Shown here: positions 1 to 9,698 of the stretch, piece by piece | Layout: every line of letters starts with the position of its first letter | How positions within the stretch are numbered: the first letter of the stretch is position 1 | Assembly (NCBI RefSeq): GCF_001279725.1 | Contig: NZ_LGDE01000001.1 | Span: forward strand, 1-64,000 | From: Streptomyces sp. WM4235 | GTDB taxonomy: Bacteria; Actinomycetota; Actinomycetes; Streptomycetales; Streptomycetaceae | Reading direction: 5' to 3' | DNA: 64,000 bases | The notes under the pieces: generated by a model | Told to the model about the DNA's origin: nothing | Database searches by the model: none | Seen by the model: only the letters and a program-made list of their open reading frames with translations | Program-made: the position numbers and the translations under genes

Positions 1-2
1 CC

Positions 3-2147
3 GCGCCCCCCCCCCCCCCCCCCTCCCCGCCCCGGGCCGCCGCCGGGGCCCGGAGGCCGGGCCCCCCGCCGGCCCCGCCGGAACCCCGCGGGGGAGAGGC
101 GGCCGACGGCGCGGCCTCCCGGTACCCGGGCGACCTGCCCGCCCCGGCCCGACACCCGTGGGCCTCGCACCCCGGCGCCCCGATCCCCCCGGTCGACCCC
201 GCGCCCCGGACCGTGACCGCCGTTCCCGCGCCCGGCGCCGCCGACCGCGCCGACGAGTCACCCGCGTACGCCTCGGCGCCCCGCCCCCACCCGGCGCACG
301 CCGCCGACCGGCCGGCCGACGACACGCACGCCCGCCCGGCCGTGCCCGAGCCGATGCTCCCGACGCCGCACCCGGCGTTCGCACGGCCGGCGTTCGCCCA
401 CGCGGGTCCGCCCGCGGCGGCCGACCCGGGCGCGGGGGAGCCGGGTGCGGGGGAGCCGTACCCCCGCCACGCCCGGCCGGAGCCCGTGGCGGCCCCGCCG
501 CCCGTGCCGGAGTACCGCGGCTCCGTTCCCGTCGAGCCGGAGCGCCGCCCCCTGCGCGCCGCCGCGCCGGAGCCGGCGGCGTACCCGACGCCCGCCCAGG
601 GTCACCCCGCCGACGCTCCGGACACCGCCCCGCCGGCGTGGCCCGCCCGCGCGGACTCGGCGACCCCGTACCCGCAGCCGCCCCGGGACGCCCCTGCGAA
701 CCACGCGCCCGGGACCCCCGAGCCCCCGGTCGTGCCGGCCTCCCCGGCCGAGGGACCGACCGGGGAAGCCCAGGACGCGGTGCCGGCCGCACGCGCCGAG
801 GTGGACGCCCCGGCGGACGCCCCGCGGCCCCGGCCCGTGACGGACCGCCGGCCCGCCCCGGCCCCGGAACCCCGGCCTCCGGCCGCCCTCGCCCCGACCC
901 CCGGCCCGGGCGTGGCCGGCCACCCGCAGGACGAGCTCTGGCCGCCCGCCGAACCCGTCGTGCGCACGGTCCCCGGACCGGACGTGGCCGGCGTCGCGGC
1001 GGACGGCGTCGCCGATCTCGTCGCCCGGGCAGTGGCCCGCGGCATGGCGGACGCCGACGAGGACGACACCCGGGACCTCCCCCGGCTCCGTCCCGCCCAG
1101 GGGGCCTCGGCCACCGCGGTGCCCGTGCACCTGCCCTTCCTCGGGCAGACGCCCACGGGGCCCCCCGTTCCGGCCGGGGACCCGGCCGCACGGCGGTCCG
1201 GGCACGCGGCCCCCGCGTCCCGCCCCGCGGCCGGCCGTCGTGTCCCCCGGGGCGACGACCGGCTCCGCGAACACCGCGGACCCGTACTGCCCGGCTGGAT
1301 CGCCGTGGCCGTCGGCGGCCTCGCGCTGGCCGGCTGCTCGGCGGTGCTCTGGCGGGCCGGCGCCGTCCCCGACGCCCTCGCCGCCGGCTTCGGCGCGGCC
1401 CCGCGCGCCTACCAGGGGCTGCGCGCGACCCACTGGCCCCCGCTCGCCTTCCTCGGCATCGTCACGCTCCTCGCACTGGGCGGGCTGGGCCGCGCCAAGG
1501 CCGGCCACGCCTGGGTGCTGACCCTCTTCGGCAGCTACCGGGGCACGGTCCGCCGTACCGGCCTCACCTGGGTCAGCCCGCTGCTGCTGCGCCGGCGGGT
1601 GGACGTGCGGCTGCGCCACTGGCGCAGCGACCCCATGCCCGCGGTGGACTCGGGGGGCCTCGCCCTCCAGGTGGTCGTGCAGGTCGTCTGGCAGGTCAAG
1701 GACACGGCCCGCGCCACCCTCGCCGTCGGGGACCACACGGAGTACCTGGCCGAGCAGGTCGAGTCGGCCATGGCCCGGGTGCTGTCCCAGCTGCCGGCCG
1801 ACGCCTTCCACGACGACGCCCCGACGCTGCGCGACGCCGAGGCGGTCGGTGACGCGCTGACCCGCCTGCTGGCGGCCGAGACCGAGGCCGTCGGCGTGGA
1901 GGTGTTCTCCGCCCAGCCCACCCGGATCGAGTACGCCCCGGAGGTGGCGGAGGCCATGCGGCGCCGTCGGATCGCGGCGATCGACGCCCGGCATCGGGAT
2001 GCCGTGCTGTCCTCGGTCGTCGACGCGGTCGACGACACGGTCCACCGGCTCACGTCACGGGGGATCGTCGAGCTGGACGACTACGAGCGCAAGGCCCTGG
2101 TGAAGGACCTCACCGTGGCCTTCTACACCGGCCGCTCCGACCAGTAG
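3..2147 (+). CDS. Pro-rich membrane-anchored SPFH/band 7 protein (5' truncated by window)
   Basis: The reading frame stays open to the first bases of the window, so the true start lies upstream and the protein is at least 714 residues long. An internal GTG at 213 has no clear ribosome site. The first two thirds (to about nt 1260) are an extremely Pro/Ala-rich, probably disordered arm that begins in a run of proline codons. Two hydrophobic helices follow (about nt 1285-1355 and 1435-1500). A C-terminal SPFH/band 7 domain of about 200 residues then starts near LTLFGSYRGTVRRTG and ends in a charged helical tail. SPFH proteins form oligomeric membrane scaffolds. Here the disordered arm precedes the helices, which is unusual. 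The exact function is unknown. The family call rests on the G-x-YRGTVRRTG-type start and the helix-strand pattern. Confidence 0.8.
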   Translation, partial: APPPPPPSPPRAAAGARRPGPPPAPPEPRGGEAADGAASRYPGDLPAPARHPWASHPGAPIPPVDPAPRTVTAVPAPGAADRADESPAYASAPRPHPAHAADRPADDTHARPAVPEPMLPTPHPAFARPAFAHAGPPAAADPGAGEPGAGEPYPRHARPEPVAAPPPVPEYRGSVPVEPERRPLRAAAPEPAAYPTPAQGHPADAPDTAPPAWPARADSATPYPQPPRDAPANHAPGTPEPPVVPASPAEGPTGEAQDAVPAARAEVDAPADAPRPRPVTDRRPAPAPEPRPPAALAPTPGPGVAGHPQDELWPPAEPVVRTVPGPDVAGVAADGVADLVARAVARGMADADEDDTRDLPRLRPAQGASATAVPVHLPFLGQTPTGPPVPAGDPAARRSGHAAPASRPAAGRRVPRGDDRLREHRGPVLPGWIAVAVGGLALAGCSAVLWRAGAVPDALAAGFGAAPRAYQGLRATHWPPLAFLGIVTLLALGGLGRAKAGHAWVLTLFGSYRGTVRRTGLTWVSPLLLRRRVDVRLRHWRSDPMPAVDSGGLALQVVVQVVWQVKDTARATLAVGDHTEYLAEQVESAMARVLSQLPADAFHDDAPTLRDAEAVGDALTRLLAAETEAVGVEVFSAQPTRIEYAPEVAEAMRRRRIAAIDARHRDAVLSSVVDAVDDTVHRLTSRGIVELDDYERKALVKDLTVAFYTGRSDQ

Positions 2148-2255
2148 CGGCGATCGGCGGCCGAGGCGCGGGAGAAGACGGCGGCGACGCGGGAGCGGAC
2201 GACGAGCGACGCGGGAGAACGGGTGGCCGGGAACGACCGGACCACCCGTTTTCCC

Positions 2256-2312
2256 ATTGGTATAGACATGGCCAACTCTCGTCAATAATCTGGGACTTGG
2301 TCTAGACCTGGA
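2256..2312 (+). promoter_or_regulatory. Two DasR-like (dre) boxes upstream of the AA10 gene
   Basis: Two related 15-16 nt elements lie 59-115 nt before the AA10 start: TTGGTATAGACATGG (about 2257-2271) and ACTTGGTCTAGACCTGG (2295-2311). Both resemble the Streptomyces DasR operator ACTGGTCTAGACCACT and the TGGTCTAGACC repeats known from chitinase promoters. The second contains an uninterrupted GGTCTAGACC palindrome. Repression relieved by glucosamine-6-phosphate is inferred from the family, not shown here. Confidence 0.75.
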
Positions 2313-2370
2313 AACCATCCCCACGCGTGCGCACGCTCTCGCCAGACTCCCCCCACGTCCAAGGAGCATC

Positions 2371-2979
2371 ATGCGTTCCTTCCGCATGCCCAAACGAGCC
2401 GGCGTCACGGCCCTCGGTCTCGGCCTCGTCGCCGGCGCCACCCTCCTCGGCACCCCCACCGCCAGCAGTCACGGATACACCGACACCCCCATCAGTCGCC
2501 AGAAGCTCTGTGCCAACAAGACCGTCTCCAACTGCGGCCAGATCCAGTGGGAACCGCAGAGCGCCGAGGGCTTCAAGGGCTTCCCGGCCGCCGGACCGGC
2601 CGACGGGAAGATATGCGCGGCCGGCAACGCCCAGTTCGCCGAACTCGACGACCAGCGCGGCGGGACCTGGCCCGCCACCCGCGTCAACAGCGGCCAGAGC
2701 TACGGCTTCCGGTGGCAGTTCACCGCCAACCACTCCACCACCGACTTCAAGTACTACGTCACCAAGAACGGCTGGGACCCCACCAAGCCGCTCACCCGGG
2801 CCGCCCTCGACCCCCAGCCCTTCCTCACGGTCGCCTACAACGGCGCCCGCCCCGCCATGACCACCGTCCACCAGGGCGCCATGCCGAGCGGGAAGACCGG
2901 TCGGCACATGATCCTGGCGGTCTGGACCGTCAACGACACCCCGATGGCCTTCTACTCCTGCTCCGACGTTCAATTCTGA
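2371..2979 (+). CDS. Secreted AA10 lytic polysaccharide monooxygenase (chitin-active)
   Basis: This 202-residue copper enzyme oxidatively cleaves crystalline chitin outside the cell. The signal peptide (residues 1-33) ends at ASS|H, so the mature protein begins with His34, the first ligand of the copper histidine brace. His121, in the TANHSTTDF segment, is the likely second ligand. The closing CSDVQF places the axial Phe at the last residue, as in chitin-binding AA10 enzymes. There is no extra carbohydrate-binding module, so the length is typical for a single AA10 domain. The ATG is preceded by AAGGAG. Two dre boxes upstream suggest DasR control, shared with the chitinase at 7431 and the hexosaminidase at 45671. 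The gene ends inside a perfect palindrome that separates it from the next gene. Confidence 0.93.
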   Translation: MRSFRMPKRAGVTALGLGLVAGATLLGTPTASSHGYTDTPISRQKLCANKTVSNCGQIQWEPQSAEGFKGFPAAGPADGKICAAGNAQFAELDDQRGGTWPATRVNSGQSYGFRWQFTANHSTTDFKYYVTKNGWDPTKPLTRAALDPQPFLTVAYNGARPAMTTVHQGAMPSGKTGRHMILAVWTVNDTPMAFYSCSDVQF

Positions 2980-2990
2980 CGTAACGTCAG
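2976..2990. promoter_or_regulatory. Perfect 15-nt palindrome CTGACGTAACGTCAG, candidate operator
   Basis: A 7-1-7 inverted repeat, CTGACGT-A-ACGTCAG, overlaps the stop codon of the AA10 gene and lies 15 nt before the acyl-CoA ligase start. It is too short and too loop-poor for a terminator, so a repressor operator (TetR type) for the ligase is more likely. The binding protein is unknown. Confidence 0.5.
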
Positions 2991-3005
2991 CTAACCTCCG
3001 GCGGC

Positions 3006-4682
3006 ATGCGGACGACGACCACACCCGACACCGTCGCGGAGCTCATCGCGCGCCAATGGGGCGACCACCGGCCCGGGCTGAAGCACGAGCACGCCGTCCT
3101 CAGCCGCCACCGGACCGCCCAGGAGGCCGCCGCGCGCGCCGCGCTGCTCGTCGACCTCCTGCCGCCGGAGGCCGAGCCGCACCTGGGAGTGCTGCTCGAC
3201 AACACCCCGGAGTTCCCGTTCTGGCTCGGCGCGGCGGCCCTCGCGGGGGCCGCCGTCGCCGGGATCAACCCGACCCGGCGCGGCCCCGAACTGGCCCGCG
3301 ACATCCTGCACACCGACTGCCGGATCCTCGTCACCGAGCGCGCCCACCTGCCGCTGCTGCGCGGCCTCGACCTGCCGGGCGTACGGATCCTCGTGACCGA
3401 CACCGAGGAGTACGCGCGACTGCTGGCGCCCTACGCGGGAGCCAAGCCGGGGGAGGCCGTACTCTCCGGCGGCCCCACCCCCGCCTCCCGGATGCTCCTC
3501 TACTTCACCTCCGGCTCCACCGGCGCCCCCAAGGCCGCCCTCTGCACCCAGGGCCGCCTGGCCGCCGCCGGAACCGCGCTGGCCCGCCGGTTCTCGGTCA
3601 CCCCCGACGACGTCCACTACGTCTGCATGCCGCTCTTCCACGGCAACGCGGTCATCGCCGACTGGCTGCCGGCGCTGGCCGGCGGCGCGTCCGTGGCCCT
3701 GAGGCGGCGCTTCTCGGCCTCCCGGTTCCTGGACGACGTACGGGCCTACGAGGCCACCTACTTCACCTACGTCGGCCGGGCGATCCAGTACCTCCTGGCC
3801 ACCGAGCCCCGCCCCGACGACCGCGCGCACACCCTGCGGCTCGGCTTCGGCACCGAGGCCGGCGCGGTGGACGCCGCCCGCTTCACCGAGCGGTTCGGGG
3901 TCCGCCTGGTGGAGGGCTACGGGGCCACCGAGGGCGGCGCGTCCGTGGTCCGCACCCCCGACACCCCGCCGGCCGCACTGGGCCGCGCCGGCGCCGGGGA
4001 CGACCTCGCGGTCGTCGACCCGCAGACGGGCAGGCAATGCCCGGCGGCCGTCCTCGACGGCTCGGGCCGCCTCCTCAACGGCCGCGAGGCCATCGGGGAA
4101 CTCGTCAACCGAGGTCGCGGCCTCTTCGAGGGCTACTGGCGCAACCCCGACGCCGAGGCGGCGCGCACCCGCGACGGCTGGTACTGGACCGGAGACCTCT
4201 TCTTCCGGGACGCCGCCGGATTCCTCTACTTCGCGGGCCGCACCGACGACCGACTGCGGGTCGACAGCGAGAACCTCGCCGCGGCCGTCATCGAGAACGT
4301 CCTCGCCCGATGGGAGGACGCGGCGGCCGTGGCGGTCTACGCCGTGCCGGACGAGGTCGCGGGCGACCAGGTGATGGCGGCCGTCGCCCTCCGCCCGGGG
4401 GCGACGTTCTCCCCGTCGGCGTTCGCCGCGTTCCTCGCCGCGCAGCCCGACCTGGGCACGAAGATGCCGCCGCGCTACGTCCGGGTGGTCCCCGAGATGC
4501 CGACGACGGCGACGAACAAGGTCCACCGCGTGGCCCTGCGCCGCGCCGGCTTCCGCTGCCCGGACCCGGTCTGGTGGTCCCCGCCGGGCGAACCGGGTTA
4601 CCGGCCCCTGGACGCCCAGTCCCTGGCCGCCCTGCTGTCCTCCTACGAGGCCCAGGGCCGGTCCGACCTCCTGGACCGCTGA
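3006..4682 (+). CDS. Acyl-CoA synthetase (AMP-binding, FadD17-like)
   Basis: This 558-residue adenylating enzyme activates a carboxylic acid, probably a fatty acid, with ATP and joins it to CoA. The AMP-binding P-loop YFTSGSTGAPKAAL lies near residues 168-181, the VEGYGATEGG motif near 305, the GDLFFRDAAGF hinge-region motif near 400, and the catalytic Lys region ATNKVHRVALRR near the C terminus. The overall order matches bacterial class I fatty-acyl-CoA ligases of about 500-560 residues. The start codon has only a weak ribosome site. The gene follows the secreted AA10 gene by 26 nt, but the palindrome between them suggests its own promoter. The substrate cannot be read from sequence. Confidence 0.88.
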   Translation: MRTTTTPDTVAELIARQWGDHRPGLKHEHAVLSRHRTAQEAAARAALLVDLLPPEAEPHLGVLLDNTPEFPFWLGAAALAGAAVAGINPTRRGPELARDILHTDCRILVTERAHLPLLRGLDLPGVRILVTDTEEYARLLAPYAGAKPGEAVLSGGPTPASRMLLYFTSGSTGAPKAALCTQGRLAAAGTALARRFSVTPDDVHYVCMPLFHGNAVIADWLPALAGGASVALRRRFSASRFLDDVRAYEATYFTYVGRAIQYLLATEPRPDDRAHTLRLGFGTEAGAVDAARFTERFGVRLVEGYGATEGGASVVRTPDTPPAALGRAGAGDDLAVVDPQTGRQCPAAVLDGSGRLLNGREAIGELVNRGRGLFEGYWRNPDAEAARTRDGWYWTGDLFFRDAAGFLYFAGRTDDRLRVDSENLAAAVIENVLARWEDAAAVAVYAVPDEVAGDQVMAAVALRPGATFSPSAFAAFLAAQPDLGTKMPPRYVRVVPEMPTTATNKVHRVALRRAGFRCPDPVWWSPPGEPGYRPLDAQSLAALLSSYEAQGRSDLLDR

Positions 4683-4858
4683 CCCGGGCCCCGCGACCAC
4701 CCCGAGGGTGTGGCCGGCGTCACCGCCCCCGGGCCGCCCCGCCGGGGGCCCATGGCGCGGCCCGGACCCCGGGGTCGGCGTGAGCGCGGGGTCCTCGCGC
4801 ACCTCGGGGGTAATGGTTTTGAGCACTCCCGGGGACCGGGTAGTATTTTCTCTGTCAG

Positions 4859-4932
4859 GCGCCGCTAGCTCAGTTGGTTAGAGCAGCTGACTCTTAATCA
4901 GCGGGTCCGGGGTTCGAGTCCCTGGCGGCGCA
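4859..4932 (+). tRNA. tRNA-Lys (CTT)
   Basis: A 74-nt cloverleaf with acceptor stem GCGCCGC/GCGGCGC and discriminator A. The D loop is AGCTCAGTTGGTTAGAGC. The anticodon stem-loop is CTGA-CTCTTAA-TCAG, giving anticodon CTT, and the T arm carries GGTTCGAGTCC. CCA is not encoded. A second, identical copy lies in inverted orientation at 13229-13302. Confidence 0.97.
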
Positions 4933-4937
4933 CTTGT

Positions 4938-4977
4938 ACTTCGGGCGGTTTCCGGTTCACCGGGAACCGCCCGAAGT
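4938..4977 (+). terminator. Terminator after tRNA-Lys
   Basis: A 13-bp stem, ACTTCGGGCGGTT (4938-4950) with AACCGCCCGAAGT (4965-4977), encloses a 14-nt loop. It follows the tRNA by 5 nt and lies before the convergent IclR gene's end, so it may serve both directions. Confidence 0.85.
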
Positions 4978-5044
4978 GGTTTCCGGGCCCCGGCGCAACG
5001 GCCCGAGCGGCCTTCGGGGTGTTCGTCCCCGGGTGCGCGGCCCG

Positions 5045-5803
5045 TCAGAGCGTGAGCGACAGCAGCAGCGGCGCGGCCTTCCGGTTCAGCGTCTCCGCCG
5101 CGGCCCGCAGCCGGTGCGCGTGCTCGACCGGCATCGACAGGGCCAGGCAGCCCACCGAGGCGCCGGCGGTGATCGGTACCGCCGCGCAGACGGTGCCCAC
5201 GGCGTACTCCTGGAGGTCCAGCACGGGCACGGTGGCGGGCTGGCTGTCCAGCTTGGAGAACAGCACGCGCTCGTTCACGATCGTCTTCGAGGTCAGTCGG
5301 GCGATCTTGTGCCGGGACAGGTGGTCCCGTCGACCGTTCTGGTCGAGCTGGGTCAGCAGGCACTTGCCGACCGCGCTGGCGTGCGCCGCCGAGCGGAAGT
5401 CGACCCACTCGTGCACCTTCGGGGTGCGCGGACTGTCCGCGAACTGGGTGATGCGGACCTCGCCGTCGACGTAGCGGCTGATGTAGACCGCCGCTCCGAC
5501 CGAGTCCCGCAGTCGGTCCAGGGTGTCCTGGAGCTTGTCCTGGAGGGCCTGCTGCCGGTCGACGCCGGAGCCGAGGAGGACGAGGGAGTCCCCTATGGCG
5601 TAGGCGCCGTCGGAGACCTGGAGCACGTACCCCTCCCGGCGCAGCATGAGCAGCATCGGGGACAGGTGGGCCGAGGGCAGGCCTGTCTCACGCGCTATCT
5701 GCGCGTCGGTCACACCGCCGGTGTGCCGGGCGATCGTTTCGAGTACGCGAAGGGCGTACTGCACCGAATGGAACGGCGCGATCGGCTCGGGCTTCAGCGC
5801 CAC
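5045..5803 (-). CDS. IclR-family transcriptional regulator
   Basis: A 252-residue DNA-binding protein. The N-terminal winged helix-turn-helix (about residues 10-70) contains SVQYALRVLETIARHTGGVTD and IARETGLPSAHLSPML. A C-terminal IclR effector domain (about 80-245) includes the conserved SAVGKCLL segment and a Cys-containing GTVCAAVPITAG strand. It is divergent from the luciferase-like oxidoreductase at 6051 with 247 nt between them, and an inverted repeat in that gap may be its operator. It is convergent with tRNA-Lys. The effector is unknown. The sequence does not obviously match the amino-acid regulator NdgR. Confidence 0.9.
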   Translation of the reverse strand: MALKPEPIAPFHSVQYALRVLETIARHTGGVTDAQIARETGLPSAHLSPMLLMLRREGYVLQVSDGAYAIGDSLVLLGSGVDRQQALQDKLQDTLDRLRDSVGAAVYISRYVDGEVRITQFADSPRTPKVHEWVDFRSAAHASAVGKCLLTQLDQNGRRDHLSRHKIARLTSKTIVNERVLFSKLDSQPATVPVLDLQEYAVGTVCAAVPITAGASVGCLALSMPVEHAHRLRAAAETLNRKAAPLLLSLTL

Positions 5804-5846
5804 GGTTTTCCCCCTACCAGGTTGTTACCGCTTGCTCCCCCACGAT

Positions 5847-5899
5847 AGCCATCAAGAGGCTTGTGTGGAGCGCCTGTTGAAGAGATTGATGGCTCAATC
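5847..5899. promoter_or_regulatory. Dyad between IclR gene and divergent oxidoreductase
   Basis: AGCCATCAA (5847-5855) is repeated inverted as TTGATGGCT (5886-5894), centres about 39 nt apart. The right arm sits inside a second palindrome, GATTGA-TGGC-TCAATC (5884-5899). The position in a divergent promoter region suggests an IclR operator; binding is inferred. Confidence 0.45.
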
Positions 5900-6050
5900 A
5901 AGTCCCTCTGCCTGGACCTACCCGCCTGGCATATGCCAGAGGCATGGCCGACTCGGCGGCCCGTCGGGAATGCCCCGGCCCCCTCGATGGTTCGAATTCC
6001 TCGTACGGACATGCAGGAAGCCGCGAGGGCCGCACGGGACGGGAGCGACG

Positions 6051-7178
6051 ATGAATGACGCCGGGGACGAGGGAATCAGGGCAGCCGGGACGGGAGGCAC
6101 CGCGGATCCGATCCGGGGGACCGTACGGGGGAGCGCGCCGGTCCCGCTCTCGGTGCTGGACCTCGTCACCGTCGGGGCCGGCAGCACCGCCCAGGCGTCG
6201 CTGCGCACCAGCGTGGCGATCTCCCGGCTGGCCGAATCCCGGGGGTTCCACCGGCACTGGGTGGCCGAACACCACTCCATGCCCGGCGTGGCAAGCTCCT
6301 CCCCGGCGGTGATCCTCGCCCACCTCGCCGCCCACACCTCCCGGATACGGCTCGGCTCGGGCGGGGTCATGCTGCCCAACCACGCCCCGCTGGCCGTCGC
6401 CGAGCAGTTCGGCACCCTGGAGGCCTTCGCCCCGGGCCGGATCGACCTCGGACTGGGGCGCGCGCCCGGCACGGACCCCCGTACCGCGGCCGCGCTGCGC
6501 GGAGCCGGACGGGCGGACGCCGCCGCCGACGGATTCCCCCGGCAGCTGGGGGAGCTGATCCGCTTCCTCGACGACGACTTCCCCGACGGACACCCCTACG
6601 CCCGAGTGCACGCCGTGCCCGGCCCCGTGCAGGGCCCCGCCGGTCGACCGCCGATCTGGTTGCTCGGCTCCTCCGGTTTCAGCGCCCGCCTCGCCGGCGA
6701 GCTCGGCCTGCCCTTCGCGTACGCCCACCACTTCTCGGCGGCCGGCACGATTCCCGCGCTGGACCTGTACCGGCAGAGCTTCCGACCCTCGGCCGTGCTC
6801 GACGCCCCCTACGCCCTGATCGGCGCCGCGGCCCTGGCCGCCGACACCGACGAGGAGGCCCGGGCGCAGGTGCTCACGGGCGCGCTGTCGATGCTGCGGC
6901 TGCGCGGCGGACGACCCGGGCTGGTCCCGACGCCCGAGGAGGCGGCCGCGTACCCCTTCTCGCCGCTGGAGCGGGAGTTCGTGGACGGCTGGCTCGCGAA
7001 CATCGTCCACGGCACCCCCGACGAGGTCCGCGAGGGACTCGACGACCTGGTGAAGCGGACGGGCGCGGACGAGCTGATGCTGACCGCCAACGCCCATGGC
7101 GGGGAGGCCCGGTTGCGATCGTACGGGCTCATCGCAGATGCGTACGGCATGCCGACGCAGGACTCGAACCCCGCCTGA
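6051..7178 (+). CDS. LLM-class flavin-dependent oxidoreductase (MsnO8-like)
   Basis: A 375-residue luciferase-like monooxygenase, expected to use reduced FMN in a TIM barrel. Landmarks are LSVLDLVTVGAG near residue 33, the HWVAEHHSMPGVASSSP motif near 80, RIRLGSGGVMLPNHAPLAVAEQ near 105-125, and RIDLGLGRAPGTDP near 138. These match the subgroup named after MsnO8. The ATG at 6051 was chosen because GGGAGCGACG directly precedes it, although the frame is open upstream. It is divergent from the IclR gene, which may regulate it, and is followed by a strong hairpin at 7248. The substrate is unknown. Confidence 0.88.
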   Translation: MNDAGDEGIRAAGTGGTADPIRGTVRGSAPVPLSVLDLVTVGAGSTAQASLRTSVAISRLAESRGFHRHWVAEHHSMPGVASSSPAVILAHLAAHTSRIRLGSGGVMLPNHAPLAVAEQFGTLEAFAPGRIDLGLGRAPGTDPRTAAALRGAGRADAAADGFPRQLGELIRFLDDDFPDGHPYARVHAVPGPVQGPAGRPPIWLLGSSGFSARLAGELGLPFAYAHHFSAAGTIPALDLYRQSFRPSAVLDAPYALIGAAALAADTDEEARAQVLTGALSMLRLRGGRPGLVPTPEEAAAYPFSPLEREFVDGWLANIVHGTPDEVREGLDDLVKRTGADELMLTANAHGGEARLRSYGLIADAYGMPTQDSNPA

Positions 7179-7247
7179 GCGCACAAGAACGGGGTTTGGC
7201 TGGTTTGTTGCCAAAACCTTGCCCGCACATGGCTTAGTGCAGCCTTA

Positions 7248-7278
7248 AACCGCTCGTCACCCGGGGTGGCGAGCGGTT
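7248..7278 (+). terminator. Terminator after the luciferase-like gene
   Basis: A near-perfect 15-bp stem, AACCGCTCGTCACCC with GGGTGGCGAGCGGTT (one G:T pair), closes almost without a loop. It starts 70 nt after the stop codon at 7178. Confidence 0.75.
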
Positions 7279-7323
7279 CTGCGTATGCCCTCAGGTCTCT
7301 GACGAGGCCTTTTGGCGCCTGAG

Positions 7324-7353
7324 TGGTCTAGTCCTTCTTTGGTCCAAACCATT
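7324..7353 (+). promoter_or_regulatory. Two direct DasR-like repeats in the chitinase promoter
   Basis: TGGTCTAGTCC (7324-7334) and TGGTCCAAACC (7340-7350) are direct repeats 16 nt apart, about 80-107 nt before the chitinase start. Direct repeats of this TGGTCYAGACC type are a known hallmark of Streptomyces chitinase promoters and overlap DasR operators. Regulation here is inferred from that similarity. Confidence 0.7.
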
Positions 7354-7430
7354 GACTGGGGGCCGGGGTGATCGCTATCACTTCTCTCACCTGAAGCTGA
7401 TGCCCCCCTCCCACCCCCCGGAGTCAGTTC

Positions 7431-9137
<1,707 letters not shown>

Positions 9138-9160
9138 TCCCCCCACCCCGCGCCGAGCGC

Positions 9161-9197
9161 CGGCCGCCCCCGCCCCCTCCCGGGGCGGGGGCGGCCG
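9161..9197 (+). terminator. Terminator after the chitinase gene
   Basis: A 16-bp GC-rich stem (CGGCCGCCCCCGCCCC against CGGGGCGGGGGCGGCCG) with a CTCC loop, beginning 24 nt after the stop codon. Confidence 0.8.
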
Positions 9198-9256
9198 TGT
9201 TCCGCGCACCGGCGCGCCGGGAACAACCCCCGACCGGTCTCGGGTTGACTCCGGAC

Positions 9257-9688
9257 ATGACTGCCACGCCATTCGAACCGCGCGCGCTGCTCGCGGGGAG
9301 CCGACTCGGTGTCCTCGCCACGATCAAGTCGAGCGGCCTCCCCCAACTCTCCCCCGTGATGCCCTTCTACGACAGCGAGTCGGGCCTGCTGCACGTCTCG
9401 ATGACCGAGGGGCGGGCCAAGACGGCGAACCTGCGCCGCGACCCGCGAGCCGCCCTGGAGGTCACCGCCCCCGACGGCCGCTCCTGGGCCACCGCCGAGG
9501 GGCCCGTGACGCTCGTCGGCCCGGGCACCGACCCGCACGGCCCCGAGGTCGACGCGCTGGTGGACTACTACCGCCTCGCCGCCGGCGAACACCCGGACTG
9601 GGAGGAGTACCGGTCGGTGATGGTGTCCGACCGCAGGGTGCTGATGACGATGACGGTCGAGCGCGTGTACGGCGAGAAGCTCGGCTGA
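9257..9688 (+). CDS. PPOX-class F420/FMN-binding oxidoreductase
   Basis: A 143-residue split beta-barrel protein of the pyridoxamine-phosphate-oxidase-like family, of which many actinobacterial members use F420. The typical N-terminal strand pattern is RLGVLATIKSSGLPQLSPV (residues 14-32), followed by KTANLRRDPRAALEVT, the family's KxxNLrrdPr signature, near 54-69. The start at 9257 (MTATPFEPRALL) fits the family length; the longer open frame upstream overlaps the chitinase terminator and end. It is convergent with the cyclic-di-GMP gene with only 10 nt between stop codons. The substrate is unknown. Confidence 0.87.
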   Translation: MTATPFEPRALLAGSRLGVLATIKSSGLPQLSPVMPFYDSESGLLHVSMTEGRAKTANLRRDPRAALEVTAPDGRSWATAEGPVTLVGPGTDPHGPEVDALVDYYRLAAGEHPDWEEYRSVMVSDRRVLMTMTVERVYGEKLG

Positions 9689-9698
9689 CCGCGCGGTC

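Noticed and set aside
158..1852. Long alternative Arg/Pro-rich frames overlapping the SPFH gene on both strands
   Set aside because: They are side effects of high GC content. Only the frame ending at 2147 has recognisable helices and an SPFH domain.
5861..6058. 65-residue frame upstream of the luciferase-like gene
   Set aside because: It lies over the proposed IclR operator and overlaps the real start; no family resemblance.
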